A stretch of 64,000 bases of DNA, from contig OZ021721.1 in the NCBI GenBank assembly GCA_963978545.1, positions 35,017,348 to 35,081,347 of the forward strand, read 5' to 3'. The notes beneath the pieces were generated by a model. The model saw only the letters and a list, made by a program, of their open reading frames with translations. It was not told the DNA's origin and made no database searches. This DNA is from Linyphia triangularis. Lineage: Eukaryota; Arthropoda; Arachnida; Araneae; Linyphiidae. Positions 26,413-40,692 of this stretch are shown in pieces; the first letter of the stretch is position 1, and every line of letters begins with the position of its first letter. Made by a program: the position numbers and the translations under genes.

Positions 26413-28180
26413 TAGCAGTGATGGTGATTGGATGCCAAAATGAACTAAAAGTATAAGGAGGGGCAGGCGCATTGCAACATTTTAACGACATTATTGCTTT
26501 CCTCCCATTCCCCGCCACTGCATGGTGGAGTCAAATGATATTGACCTTTTTCTATATTTGTATTTTATTTAACTTATTGATGTATAGACGGGTTATGTTT
26601 CTAAGAAAACTTGATTTTTTTATAGTTATGACAAAAATTCGCGAACATATTATTGAGTTTGCTGAAGTTATTTGTATCGTATTCATTCTTCTATAATTAA
26701 ATTATGTTTTCTTAACTTACGTCGAGATTTTTGACTTTTGCATTTTCTCATATCATGATTATCGCATTAATATACAAAACAAAATAATGGATCCCGGATT
26801 ATTTAACTTTAAACTTATCTCTTCACTTTAATTTTATGTTTAAATCTGAATTGACACAGAATTATTTACAAGATTATTCAGTCATGAAGAAAATCTTTCT
26901 TGAAATCTAAAGAGTATATGTTTAATAACAAAAGTATAAATGTAAATACTATTGCCACAGCAAAAAAATTATTTTCTTAATTTTTTTACTATCTTCATAA
27001 GTATCTAGTATCTAAAATTTAGAAGTTGAACAATCGAATTTTAAATTCTTCAATACATTTGTTTGGATGTAACATATAATAAAATAAATTCCCTAAAACA
27101 TTATGCAATTATTTTTTATTGTAATTATCATTCAAAAATTGTATGCACTGGGTAGAGATAGAGCAGTGGTTGCAATTGTGTACCAAAAGGGAATTGTGTA
27201 CCGATTCCCTTTCAATTGTGTTACAGGGACTAAACATTTGGAAACATCTGCACTATACGATTATTATAATCTTGATTCTTATTATTAATTGCGGTTAATG
27301 TATAAATTTAATCCATCGAAAACATGTACGTTAAGTAAAAACTGGTCAAGTTCCACATTGCTAAGCTTCTTGCATTGTCAAGTTCAACTTGACGCTGTAC
27401 ATGTTTGAATATTTTCCATTTTTAATAGAAAAGCCAATAAAATATACTGACCAAAGGGTTTTAATAGAGTTCAAAGCTTCGCATGAAACAAGTTTGTTCT
27501 CTAAACTGTTCAAAGCATTTTGAATTAAAAATACAAAGCAAAAATAAATAATGTTTATTGTTTTAAGATTAATGGCTTCTTTACTGCAGGGATGCAATTG
27601 TTAAAATGGAGATCAGAGGGATCCGCTATCAAATTAGTACTTTGTATTTGCTAGAACGTTTTTGACAAACAGACTATGCGCACTAATCTTGACCTCTTAC
27701 TTGGAATGAGACTACTTTCAATAGTTCTACAAAATTCCAGAAAGTTGTCATGAAACAGATATTTATAAAAGCTTTGTTTATAGCAATTTCCCAGGATTTA
27801 AAAAAAATTCTATTGAATACATGGGTATATGTCTCTACATTATTTATATCTTAACACTTAAGACCCGCCCTAACTCGCTCTGAGGAAGTTACCCTACAGG
27901 TCCAAGGTCCAAGGATATTTCAGACTATGGTGATTCGTCTCGCCGGCAGTTGCTTCAAGTTTGAAGGACCTCTCCTTGACAACAATGGCGGTTACAGGTC
28001 GATCTATACAGCTTTAGTCGAAGAAAGGTAGAGTCGGAAAAATTCTTGTACCAGAAAAGTGATAAAAATACATAATAAATATTTTTTAACGATTTTCTCT
28101 TCTTTTTCTAAGTTTTTTTTTATTTTGTAAGCCAGAACTCGCGGTATTCAAATAACACTACTTCAAACAGAAGATGCAAT
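26413..28180. other. AT-rich stretch, no recognised gene
   Basis: There is a GC-richer patch at 27860-28040 without a usable ORF. Nothing else is recognised. Confidence 0.4.
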
Positions 28181-28549
28181 AAAAATCCATTAAAAAAAAA
28201 AAAAATCTTTTTTTTTTAATTCAAATCCTTTATTTGCATTGCTAATTTTTATGTGCTATCGCAGTTTTTGAGCTCGGATCGAGTTGTCATAGTCTTCGAC
28301 AAATACTAAGGAAACAACCATTCCAAACTATTTACTACTTTCTATTTCTCCAAAAACTTAATTGAATATATTGTCTTTCATAGTGAGCCAATTTGCAAAG
28401 TTTCAACTCGTTTGGCCCTCCGAAGATTTTGCCTCGTTATCCTTAACAAGAAAAGTTTTCAGTCATTGAATATCACCTAACTGCATATGTTCAAACAAAC
28501 ATGTTGAATTACATGTTGTTTAACATACTAATTTTTTTTAGTTATATTA

Positions 28550-29885
28550 TCTTATTTCTCAGTTTTTAATTTCAAGCCTGATGTATTGCCGGACAATTAT
28601 TACAACGGAGATACGATAGGATAGGTTTTTTTTTCAACTGATAATGCCTTACCTTAGAAAATAGAATATACAGGAATCAAAGGGACAACAGTAACGCACT
28701 ATAAAGAAATTTCTCTCTCTCTCTCACACACACACAAAATATAAGTGAATATAAAGGATTTAAAAATACAAAATCTACCTATAGGTTAATGAAAAAGAAA
28801 TCAAAAATGAATTACAAAGGCACCAAAGGAAATAAATGTTCACTAGAATTCTAAAAGTCGATATCAAGGTGTATTATAGCTGATTATTAATAAATAAAAA
28901 CAAAACATTTTCCAAGAATTGAGAGAACACCATGATTATACAATACAATGATTATACAATAAAATACAATGATTGTACAGTAAAATGAATAGTTCTTTTT
29001 CTCAATCTCCAAAAATATTTGACAACTGGCTTTTGAAAACTACCTCGCAACTTCAAAAATATACTCAGCTATAAAAAAAATAGGATAAAAGCAGATAATT
29101 TTTAAAAAATTGGCCTTTTAACTGTGAACTATAGTTTCAAAATTGCATACGTGCTTTTTCTTTTGGAATTTCTTTTTTTAAATTAATTACGCTCGAAATT
29201 AAAATAAACAATTGGAGTTCAGCTTTCCGAAATCATGAAATAACAATAGTTAATTCCATAATGTAAGAATTATAGAATATCAGGTCTATTTTCGCTTAAT
29301 CAAACATCTCTTTCAACTGAAGAGCGTCCCCTTCACCTGCTGTGCCCGCTTTTTCGCATTATAGTGCACTGTTCGGTGTCCGATCCCAGTGCCCCCTGAA
29401 AATATAACATCTCTATTCCAAGATTATATAGAAATTAAGACCGAGGCGTGTGATAAACATTACTGCACTAAAGTGTTATTTTCACCACGATTTCTGTTTA
29501 ACTAAAGTTCAATTTCTTTGCAAGTTGTTATAAAGAGTACTTTATTGCACTCATGTGATTAAATATTTTACTGCAAGCATTGCGATAAAATGCTAGTTTC
29601 GCCACAATTTTTTTATTTAAAAAGTTTAATTCTTTGCACATTGGTATAAATGATTAGCTTACTTATTATTTGTTAATTCTTATATTTTTATTATTTGACT
29701 ATTGGTTCTTAAACACAGACGAAGCTTGTCTCAATGTATAGTATAGGAGTTGTGACCAGTGAAGAGACCATTTTATTTCTCAGCATATAATTTCAAGCCT
29801 GATGTATTGTCAGAAAATTATTACGTTGGAGATACGATAGTATGCTTTTTTTACTGGTAATACTCTCCCTTTAACTTAGAAAGCT
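28550..29885. repeat. Pair of direct repeats about 1.23 kb apart
   Basis: The block atttcaagcctgatgtattg, gacaattattac, ggagatacgata occurs at 28568-28625 and 29790-29838. The DNA between has a (TC)n/(AC)n stretch near 28712 and no gene. A block near 28236-28370 (gcattgctaatttttatgtg) also resembles 23478-23600. Confidence 0.55.
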
Positions 29886-30164
29886 CTTTTTGCATGTTTT
29901 AATGAGTGTGAGGGCAATGGTTCTGTATCCTCCGGAAAGGATCCTGGAAGTTGTGCCAGACTAAAACCGGTCAACTGATTTCAAATATCCCTCTTTTGCT
30001 CAGTGTAAAAAAGTGAATTTGACTTTAAGTTAAACTATATCTAAAAAGTGTAATTAGAAATATAAAAAAATCTCTAAGTAAATGACATGCTTATTCGCGT
30101 GTTTCACTTTTGAGTACACCAAATCACTAACATTTTTAAATAAAAGATTTTGTAGATAAAACCA

Positions 30165-30235
30165 CCTGATCTCGATCCATGTATCTTCTGATTACCAGCC
30201 TGTCACTTTAATGATTACACCATCGAAGATTTCTG
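30165..30235 (-). repeat. Degenerate tRNA-like SINE head
   Basis: The minus strand reads gtgtaatcattaaagtgac ... ggatcgagatc, weak A and B boxes at tRNA spacing. Confidence 0.35.
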
Positions 30236-30767
30236 AAAATTTCCTCAAAAGGATATTGAATGCTATTTTTCAAACTTAAAGCGTTTGGTTTGTTAAGCGT
30301 TTTTGGTTTTGGAAGCACTTTTTTAAAATATTTATTTGAATGTAAAACTTGTAGTCATTAATTGTTCCATAATTAAAGCAAGATTTTTTTTTTTTTTTTA
30401 GTATGGCATAATTATTTTTATAAAAGTGCTAATTTTTTAAGTATTTATTTTCGTATTTAAACTCAAGTTAAAACAAAATAGAACATATTTTTAATTACGA
30501 GTAAACATTTTTGCTTGGTGTTAAGGAGGATACCGGAAAATAAACTAGATTTTAATTTCAAACCTAAACTCTACATTATTTCCTCATGGTATTAATTGTC
30601 ACTTTCGCTACAAAGAGTAGACTGTGAAGAGATTATGGTCATTACTTACATCACGCGTCTAGAGCGAAAATACCATTATTCCCGCTAAAATATCTATCGT
30701 TAATATATTACCAAAACGTAATAAAAAGAACTGATATCTCACCAAAACCAACTAAGCGTTAAAAAAA

Positions 30768-31435
30768 CTAGGGGTGTGAAACATCGTACAACTTTCAATT
30801 ACACTATAATACTGAATTTGTTTATAATACTGAATTTGTGTCATTTGCCGTTTGTATATTTTTCACTTATAACACTCCGCCAAATTGATTATTTTAGCGA
30901 TACTTCTCGATAATTCTTACATAGTCCTTTCTATAAGTGAAACTGCGGAGAGAAGAAAAAACGATTGTTGATGAGGTATGCTTAAGGAAAGAGAACTCTG
31001 TGTTAAAAGCATTCGTTTTTAACTTTTTACGGGAATTTCGGAGGTGGAGATGATTAGAACACCTTAAGAGGCATTTTCACAGCGATTTTGAACAAAATCA
31101 TTAGAGCCGTTTCTTAGCAATCATTGAAGAACATGATTTTTTAAATGGCAGCTACCTTATGCGCATACGCTATTTTGACAAAGACCGTAAAGTTAGGACC
31201 CATGGCCACAAGTGAAGTAACCTTCATACCAAATTTGAACGTAGTAGGGCAATTTGTTCGGGAGTTATGCTAACCACAGACAGACATTTTTTGTAGATCA
31301 CTTTTTTGAAATCAGAATGTTCCAAGACGTGGAGAAATGCAAAAAATAAAAAAAAATAAAAATCGATTTTTTTAAATTTTTTTTTTATAGAATGCTATAC
31401 TTTCATTACCCTATGTATACCTATGAAATTAAAAG
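30768..31435 (+). mobile_element. Family C element, copy 1
   Basis: It runs from ctaggggtgtgaaacatcg to cattaccctatgtat. The whole length is found inverted at 46727-47445, including gaaagagaactctgtgtt, caccttatgcgcat-type sequence and gggagttatgctaacca. No ORF is present. Confidence 0.75.
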
Positions 31436-31660
31436 TAAAAAAGTCAAGTAAAATAGTTAGCTGAAAAAAGTTATGAAATCTTTGCAGGCCATTTTTTGGA
31501 AATAATCTTATTGTATATGCTTGTGCTACTTGTACCATCCTATTGAATAGCGATCAATTCTATAAAAGGCTATCCTACCAATACTACCAAATGAGGCTCC
31601 CTACCACAAAGAAATGAAATGCGGCCCCGCTTGGGAACAACAATTAGATTCGTAACGTTT

Positions 31661-31812
<152 letters not shown>

Positions 31813-32499
31813 GATTCAAATTTTATATATTTCAAGTAATAATATTTTTAAGATTGTGGATACATATTAGTTGCAAAATATCTATAATTAAATTAAGATA
31901 GCAAATGTACATATTAAAAAGTAAATTTCGATTAATTTTAATTCCAATATTAAAATTACATTTTTTTTAATAGTATCTAGGAATCCAGTTATGTAAAACT
32001 AAAAGTGGAATTTTATAAAGTTCCTACAGTAAAATTAAATATGGGATGTTTTTTTAAATTTTCATATAAATATTCATTAGTATAAAAATGTAATTCATGT
32101 AAAAATTTATTGTATTATTTGAATTTGATGGTATTCGTCTACTCAGATGTCTATTCATTAAATCTATCTGAATAAGAGAAAAGTGTATTACTCTAAAAGG
32201 TCTGATAAATTTTGTTTACAGGGATGAGATAAACCCATTCTTAAATGTTATTTAGAAAAACTTATAAATATCTTTAAACATAAATTTCCACCGAAAAAAA
32301 TTTCTGAAGGAACCATTTATTCATTTTTGTTGTCTTCGTAGGGTCAAAATTCTTGGAATGGAAAGTCGAAAAGACATGCTTTCGTGAACATCTAATAGAT
32401 GTTTCAAAATTGGACGTCAAGGATAACGTTGCTTTAGATGTCTATTACATCTCCTATACATCTAATAGATCATGTGGACGAAACATAGATATCCAGTGG

Positions 32500-32580
32500 A
32501 TAACACTGGTTATGTGGGTGGATAGCTGTAGTGATTAACGTCTTTGGCTTGTAAGCTCCAGTCCAAACCCCAGCCATTTC
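32500..32580 (+). repeat. Degenerate tRNA-like SINE head
   Basis: gatagctgtagtgattaacg and ccagtccaaacccc resemble A and B boxes in order. The B box lost its conserved TTCGA. Confidence 0.35.
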
Positions 32581-32839
32581 AAATATTTTGAAAAAATTTA
32601 CAATTTCATAAAATAATTAAGTAAAATTCAAATAAAATATGATGTCTTCCACGATATCTCAAATAACTCGAAAATCTTCTCACAAAATCCAACCATAGCA
32701 AAAAAGAACATCATCAACAGAAAGCCAACAGTAAATACCCAGCTCGATGGAGCCCCAAAAGTTGTTCGATCGGAACCCAACGTGTAAAATTGACAGGTGA
32801 CACGCCTCCTTCTCTTTCTCCCTAGTTACCCTCCTTCAC

Positions 32840-32945
32840 AGGTGTTAAAGTACGCCAAAGCCATGCGATGTAACGCATTGTACCCTAAAGCCACAATATT
32901 TTAGCTGTACGCCAAAGCCACGTACGCCAGTGCCACGACACCATT
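32840..32945. repeat. Short interspersed unit gtacgccaaagccac
   Basis: The motif (g)tacgcca(a/g)(a/t)gccac recurs four times within about 100 bp with variants. It is too short to classify. Confidence 0.5.
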
Positions 32946-33185
32946 TTTACAATAGATGCAAACCACTTACCACCCATGCCCTTTCTTGCTAGGGGCCGGG
33001 ATGGCACGCCTGCACCAATTTAAAATTCTGATACAAAACGGCAATTTTTACGACAAACGCTGTGCCATTTTTTTTTTTTTTTTTTATATATATAATTTGG
33101 TGTTTAGATTGTGACGATTCATCGGCAGTTGTTTCGTCATTGTCTCCGTACCGTGTATTAGCTATTTCCAGGGATGTAATTCTTA

Positions 33186-33345
33186 CGCCCAGTGGCGGCT
33201 GGTGCAGGGGGCCAGGGGGGGGGCCCGGGCCCCCTCACTTTTTTTGGTCGTTTCCTTCTCTATATCTCTCTCTTTTTTTTTCCTTCTTTTTTTTACAAAT
33301 GTTTTTTTTTTTTTTTTTTTTAAATAAATTTTGTAGTTATTAGTT
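33186..33345 (+). mobile_element. hAT-like transposon end
   Basis: cagtggcggctggtgcaggg followed by G/C-rich sequence is a typical hAT-type terminus. The opposite end is not seen nearby. The T-rich tract after it carries no gene. Confidence 0.45.
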
Positions 33346-34168
33346 AATATATTGATTTAACTGGTTTTTTAATCTTGAAACTGTCCACTTTCACTCAACT
33401 AATAAATGTCCTTATGGATGGATATTTAAGTCGCCTGATCGAGCTTCTTTTTCTTTGCCCGTAGAAGAAACGGAATGGAAAAAAGACGGGGGACTGATTT
33501 TCGCCACCTGCAATATCCTGCGAGTCTGTACCCCTTGTGTGGTTCTCAAATTACAAAATTCCCGAGTTTCGTGTTTTGACACGGTTTTCTGATCTATGAG
33601 TGGGAGGCATGCTCGTAGCCAAGGGTTAGGATAAAGAGATCCCCAACCGAAATAAAAGTTAATCTCATTAGATCAAAGACCCAATATTAATGTTACGCAT
33701 CGATATTTTTTATTTTGTTACTAGGCTCATAAAGTTTAATGCTGTAAGTCACACTAGAATTTATTGCTGAAAGAATGGATTTGAAATCCCCAACTACGAT
33801 ATATTTATGCACATCTGTGTTTGAAAAAATAAGTTGAAAGTAAATAATTTATTTCACACAAAAAATAGGATGGTCTTGTGGAAAGAGAGAAGACCTCACT
33901 CTAAAGAAGAATCCTTTTGTTCCTGAAAACTGAAAGTGTTCCTTTGAAAGTAATTTCCAATGTAGCTGTAACTGACTATTCAAATTTTTCTACAAATCTG
34001 GTCGAAAAGAGTGAGTAAAATTTTTACATCAGATAGCATTGTGCAATCTTCCTCTTGATGAGATGGCAATTTGTTTTACTGTAATAGCGTTAGGATACCC
34101 CTTAAAATTTATTTGATATAAAAAAATAACGCACGTAAATAAATTACAAAAATAAAAGCCTAATTCAT

Positions 34169-34206
<38 letters not shown>

Positions 34207-34397
34207 TGAATAATCGTACTGTAGTATTATTGCAATTCCACAGAATATTATAAGAACCCACAATTCCGATTAAAATAACTTGCCCTCTTCAAAGGATGTT
34301 AGTTTTCCCAGATTCTGCTTGGGGGAACAAAATGTCCCCTTACTTTGGACGACCTTGAATTTGAAACCTAAAGAGATAAGACAGAAAATTCTATAAT

Positions 34398-34652
34398 GTG
34401 ACTAGGGTCATTCCTTCCCTTTCACGTGACATCCTGGTTTTTTGTCATAACATGAGTTTCAAATTACCAAGACACCTCCTGGTCTTGGGATTTGCAAGGG
34501 AATGGTCAATTCTTACTTTGAAGTCAGGGATCGGACGTTTATCTTTAGTGTCTTTAACTTGTACGACTGCGAAAGAATTTACACCAATAAATAACAACGG
34601 TAAGTTTTTTGTTTTAAATTTTACTCTTTATTTAATAAAATGTATGAGTTAA
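34398..34652 (+). other. Open frame containing a strong splice-donor match
   Basis: Eighty-four codons are open. Near 34600 lies aacaacg|gtaagt, a strong donor. Residues before it (AREWSILTLKSGIGRLSLVS) look plausible but match no family I know. It has no ATG at the frame start. It may be chance. Confidence 0.15.
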
Positions 34653-34659
34653 TAATAGG

Positions 34660-35391
<732 letters not shown>

Positions 35392-35666
35392 CAATTACTT
35401 TTAAAACTTATTTGCTGTTGTAAGCAAGCATTTTTTTAATAGTTTTTTGTCTTTCATGTATATGTGATTTGTATTTTAATTCTTAAATTCATGTAATATT
35501 TAACGAAATTTTTTTTCTGTGCATATGCTGCAGAATTTTTAATCGAGTTATTAGATTTGTATAGTTTGTAACTCGTAAATCTTTATTTTCTTTTTCTTTT
35601 GTACAGAATAGTGATTGAGCAATATCGGTTTTTATAGTTTCACATATTTTATGTAATTGGTATTTT

Positions 35667-35748
35667 GGTTAGTTGGTTTGTTCGCTCAACGACCTATTTT
35701 TATGTCCAATGACAGCTAATCAGGCCGGGACCTACAGCTTAACGAAAT
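35667..35748 (-). mobile_element. SINE-2 copy, 5'-truncated
   Basis: It carries the SINE-2 tail (ggtttgttcgctcaacgacc in forward view) and ggccgggacctacagctt. The direct repeat ttggtatttt flanks it (35657-35666 and 35749-35758). Confidence 0.75.
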
Positions 35749-36504
35749 TTGGTATTTTAATTTACTATTATAATGTCAAACAGAATTTTAAAGCATTGCT
35801 TAACTCATTAAGGACCTTATAATTAGATAGTTTCAAGTTCCTACAGTGCTAGCTAAAAGTACTAAAAAAATCTGATCCTATCAGCTTTACTGTGCATAAA
35901 ATGATGTGGAATGTTGAAAATATTGATAATTTATCTTACATTAAAATAATTTCAGCTTCAAAGTTGTTGAACTTAAACATTTCGCCCGATCAACATTTTA
36001 GCTCATTTTAAAATGTTCTTAAGTATTCTTAATCTAATAAAAATATTAAATATTTATAACATTTTTTTATTGCATTTTTAATGTGATTAGGTTATATGGA
36101 GACAAAAAGTTGTGCTCCATACGTCTGTTCTTTTATCTGTCTGTTCTTTTATCTTTGAATCCCGGAATATAATTAAGCCCCACCCAGGGCCGCCGACAGG
36201 ACTTTCGGGCCCCTATGCAACTGCACCTCGGGCCCCTCGCCCCCCCCCACCCTTATCTCCCCATTCACATATACTGCTATCCATACTAAAAAGGTAATAT
36301 TTCCACAGCAGTTATTAATTTGGAAATAAGGGGGAAGGGGTTATAAATAGAGATGCGTATATAACAAGGGCCATTAGACCACGACGCCGGAGTTAAAGTT
36401 CTTAAGACGCTTAAAGTTCTAACTAATTAAACCTAAGAATAATCTAAATAAATGGTGATACATTCTTTTTTTGGGTAAACTCATTATAAACTTACTGCTT
36501 AATC

Positions 36505-37062
36505 TCAAACCTTGAAAAATAAAGAAAAGGCGAAGAAACACAGAAATGAGTGTGGTAGACTGGTAACATTAATCTCAAATACCAACTTAAAGTCAGTGCT
36601 CCCTTGTATCTTCTCAGTCGAAATAAGGAACAACAAGAATGCGCAATTGGAGTGATCCCCACAATGCGTAACAGTTACATTTGCATCGAGCTCTTGTTGA
36701 CGTTTACTGTTCTCCGGTATCCAACTGAGGTAGATAGCATCTGTTGTTAACTTTTCACGATTATGCGTCGTGTTAAAAAAGGTCCTTTGCTTTTGATGTA
36801 CTATATTAGGAAAACATGGCCTCGACTTCGTCCAAAAGGAAGAGAAAAATCGTGAATTTAAGAAAGAATGAACTGAAATATATACGTTAATTCCAAGAAA
36901 AATGGACTGCTGACTTGTTTCATCTGCCATGATTTTTATATCCTTTATATTTACATATTTACGTCGATTTTGTGTGTGTTGTACCGGCCGGGCAAATCTG
37001 AAAAAGCCTAATAACCAACTTGCCGTAATCCTATGTGGCTGAAACTTGACAGGTAAATTCAT
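36505..37062 (-). other. 185-codon open frame, unrecognised
   Basis: This is the longest frame outside known transposon genes. It starts at an ATG (37060-37062); an internal ATG starts MADETSQQSIFLG. Later residues are rich in F, S and L with no motif I recognise. A run of 185 codons is unusual for this AT content, but no homologous signature, splice signal or repeat supports it. It lies inside the 5.4 kb inverted-repeat-bounded region and may be element-derived. Confidence 0.2.
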
Positions 37063-38830
37063 TGTCGATGAAAATGCATTCTATTGAAACTTTGGGGCTC
37101 TCACTGCCACAAAAAGATCGTTTTTACTCACACTTCTATAATCGCTTTGGAATACAAATAAATCCCATTTAATCAATCATGGTTGAAACTCTTTCCTGGT
37201 ACCGAAATTATTTTAATCGAAATAAATAAAATATAATTGGACGTGAATGCATAAATTCATTATGGACTGTGGTTCAGTAAATTTAACGTTGCGGTGGGTA
37301 GCACGCTGTAAGTGAAACAGTTTTAACTGATCATTGCCAGAGGCGGTCAAAGGGACTTTTTAACTATAAGAGAAGATAATATGGGCACCCCTCACCCTTC
37401 CCCTTAATAAACTGCTACCGCCTTCCATTTTAAGGGGTCATCTATTTTTAAAGATGGTAATTTATATTTTATAAAATTCAAGTATAAATATGGAAACTAA
37501 TTTTAAAATATCAAAAATTTTAATAAATATGTTGGTAAACCCTAAAATTTATAAATGGCTATTAGTTAACAAAAGACAGCAAAAGAAGAGAGGGGAAGGA
37601 GGAAATTAAAATTTAAGATATCAAAAGCTTAATTTATTGATAACTATCAAGTAACTAAATAAAACAACCTGATTTTCAATCACATAGCAAAAGTAAATAT
37701 TGGAGTACCATTAGATAACTAATTATAGTTAGTAATAAGAATACTACGGCCTATTTTTTTAAAAACTTTCAAGCTTTAAAATTAAAAACCAAAGAAGGAA
37801 ATGTAATGTGCAGTTAGAGTGACAGTTGAAGTTCACAGAGAGTCAACATCTGAGCCAAGCCCCACCACCCCTTGATAATTTTTCTAATATACTTTACAAG
37901 TAATTGAAGAAATCCAATGTATTGCTTTAATTTTTTCGTTTCAATAAAAGTTAAAAGATAGAATAAGATAAGTTAAAACAACTTTTTAATATTTTCATAA
38001 AAGTAAAAAAAGAAAATACTTATAATCATTTAGAAACATTGTAATTCACTTGAATTAATGTTTAACAGCCTAATTAAAATCAATAAAATAAAATGTTTAA
38101 GACAAATTAAAACATGCCATATTTCTACTTGCATATTAACGTTTGTCAAAATAAAATTTCAAATTTAGTTGTTGAATAAAATCCGTTGGAAAGTCATTCT
38201 TTTGTTAAAAATTGACGGCTTTGTTTTGGATATTAAATGTATATATATATATAAAAAAAAAAATTAAATATTAAATAATTCACGTTTCCTTCGCTGCGAA
38301 AAAGTGGTTTTAAAACTTTTGTTCAGAAAGCAATATTAAAATAAAATATATATCTTACAAAAGATACATTATTTTTATTTAGTTAATTAATTAGGTATTT
38401 AAGCAAATATCTATCAAAAAATACTTCATTGTCAGAGTTCAGTTAGCAATTAAAAATAGATGTACGATAATAAATGTTTTGTCAAATACTATTTTTCTTA
38501 CTTCATTGGATTATAAAAAATTTAGTTAGTTCCAAATAAAACCTATTTTGCTTCATTTCCAGTTTATCGTCAAGTCAAAATCTCGATGGGGATTCAAAAG
38601 AATTGAGGTAGCCACACATTTATTTATAAATATATAAAAATGAACTTTATCATCAATACTGCCAAAATACCGTAGACTAGGAATTAATTTAAATGAAAAA
38701 AAAAAAAAATATCGCAGAACCACGAAGCGTATTAAGTATAGTAACAACGCAACAATAGTTAAAATTGTGAATTGTAACCATATAACCTCACGTACTTGTC
38801 AGTCTGTGTCTGTTCGCCTGTTGATATATC
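37063..38830. other. AT-rich stretch, no recognised gene
   Basis: Long AT-rich DNA with short homopolymers. Nothing is supported. Confidence 0.45.
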
Positions 38831-38833
38831 CTA

Positions 38834-39182
38834 TTGGACCACCTCATCCCATCCTGCAAACCCCCAAGTAATGGTTTGGAGAATGGCCTTTCATGGAAAG
38901 CGTCATTAGCAAAACCCCTACTTTTAAAATTCCAACTGGAGAAGCAATTAGTTTATGGCCACCCCCTGGGTCCTGTCTATTGTAGAATTTGGAAGAGAGT
39001 CATCGAGGTACATTGATAATGTCGAGCATCGCTTTGTAAATTCTCCCCCGTCTCACCCTGAGGCAAACGTTCTGGGAGGTAAAGTGATATTGGCGACATC
39101 TAGAGCAAATAACCCTAATCTCTCACGCAATCTTAAGATCATGTCTACTATTTTTTCTCAAATGTCTAATATTCTCTTGTGA
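38834..39182 (+). other. Two overlapping open frames in a GC-richer patch
   Basis: 38834-39016 and 38955-39182 are open in different frames. The second reads SRYIDNVEHRFVNSPPSHPE, which is protein-like in composition. The patch is less AT-rich than its surroundings. No family is recognised; it may be a decayed coding fragment. Confidence 0.2.
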
Positions 39183-40049
39183 AACTTGGAAAGGCAATAT
39201 TACACTTTATATATTGCGTTTTCCATTATGAGCAAAATCTAAAATGTTCTACAACAATGGTTAATGTAACTTTTTTGAACGAAGCAATTACTTAAGAAAA
39301 AATTAGGAAAATGTTATTTTAAAATGTATTACTTTAAACTTTGATGTGCAACAAATGAACTTGTATTAGTTGAAAAATCAATAATATAACTAAAATTGGA
39401 AAACATTTTTAAATATTCCGGACGTTTTAATCGTGAATTAAAAAAACAGTTGTGAAAAACATGATTATTGTATAACAAGTCTTTATTTTACCGACTCTGA
39501 ATAGATAAGAATTAGGTAATGGCACTAAGTTTAAAAAAAAAAGTATGCTTAATACCACAGAATTTTGTTGAACAATTTTCACAAGTCGTAGGTCTTAATA
39601 AAATTTTAAATACATTGAAATGTCAATTTTTAATTAATGTATTATATTAAATTAAATTTAAAAAAAAAAAAAAAAAAAGTTTGATAAAATCGAATACATT
39701 TTGAATTTTATCGAAATAGTCTTTCTCCCAAATGCTTGAAATCAAGGAAAAGAAAAGTTAAGAAAATTTGTTATATTTTAATATTAATAGGAATTCGTAA
39801 AAGTAATTAATAGAGACTGCAAATATAAAAAAAATTAGAATGAGGGGGAAAATGCGAATTATTAAAAAAAAAAAAAAATGCGATTTTTTTAAACTAAAAA
39901 TCACCCCTTAATATATTCTAAGAAATATTTTCCTTTAAATACAATTCTACAAATGTATAGCGACAGAATTTTAAAATCTTGAGCTGAACGTTTTGGCAAA
40001 TAATAATAATAAATAATATTTGTACTAGTGAGGGACCGTGGCGTCCAAG

Positions 40050-40692
40050 CAGGGCCTGACCATGACAAGTTGGGGCCAAGGTCCGGACACATTTTGGGGC
40101 CCCTCTTATGCTCATATTTAAACGCGTGATTTATTGGAAATGGGCTTGACACAAAGTCAAATGAATTAACATTAATTATAGAAAGAGTTGATAGATTAAT
40201 GTTAATATTGTTTCCTAAAAGGTTTTTTTTTTATCACAAATTAAGAAACAAATTTCAATCAATCAAATTTATAAATCAAAAGAGGAGAGACTTTGTAATG
40301 TATAGCATTACATTTCACTATCACAATGTGTGGTAATATCCGTGACAACAATATCTGCAGCATTAATCACAACTTCAGAGTCCACAATTGATGATATCTC
40401 AATAAATTTGTCAAGACTGCCTTTCAATTTTGTTTCCCTCAATCTTTCAAGAAAGCTTGTTTTTTACGCTTTTAAATTATGGTTTGGTTTATCTGAATAA
40501 ATACATTCTGGGATACGGTTCAAGATCAATACAAAATGATTTTTTTGTTAATTTTTTTTTATACAGATTATAAACGATATTCAAATATCTTTTATGAAAC
40601 AAAAGTTACCGGTTTACAGCCAATTTCGGGGCCCCCTAAAATTATGGGCTCAAAGCCCGGGCCTTGTGGCCCTAGGCGATGATCAGGGCCTA
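40050..40692. mobile_element. hAT-type non-autonomous element (family D, copy 1)
   Basis: The left end is cagggcctgaccatgacaag and the right end is gatgatcagggccta. The flanking octamers cgtccaag (40042-40049) and cgtccatg (40693-40700) match 7/8. Subterminal ggggcccc blocks are present. A closely related copy lies at 60439-61058. Confidence 0.88.

Noticed and set aside
36505..37062. 185-codon frame as a confident gene
   Set aside because: No motif, repeat support or splice evidence; kept only as a low-confidence entry.
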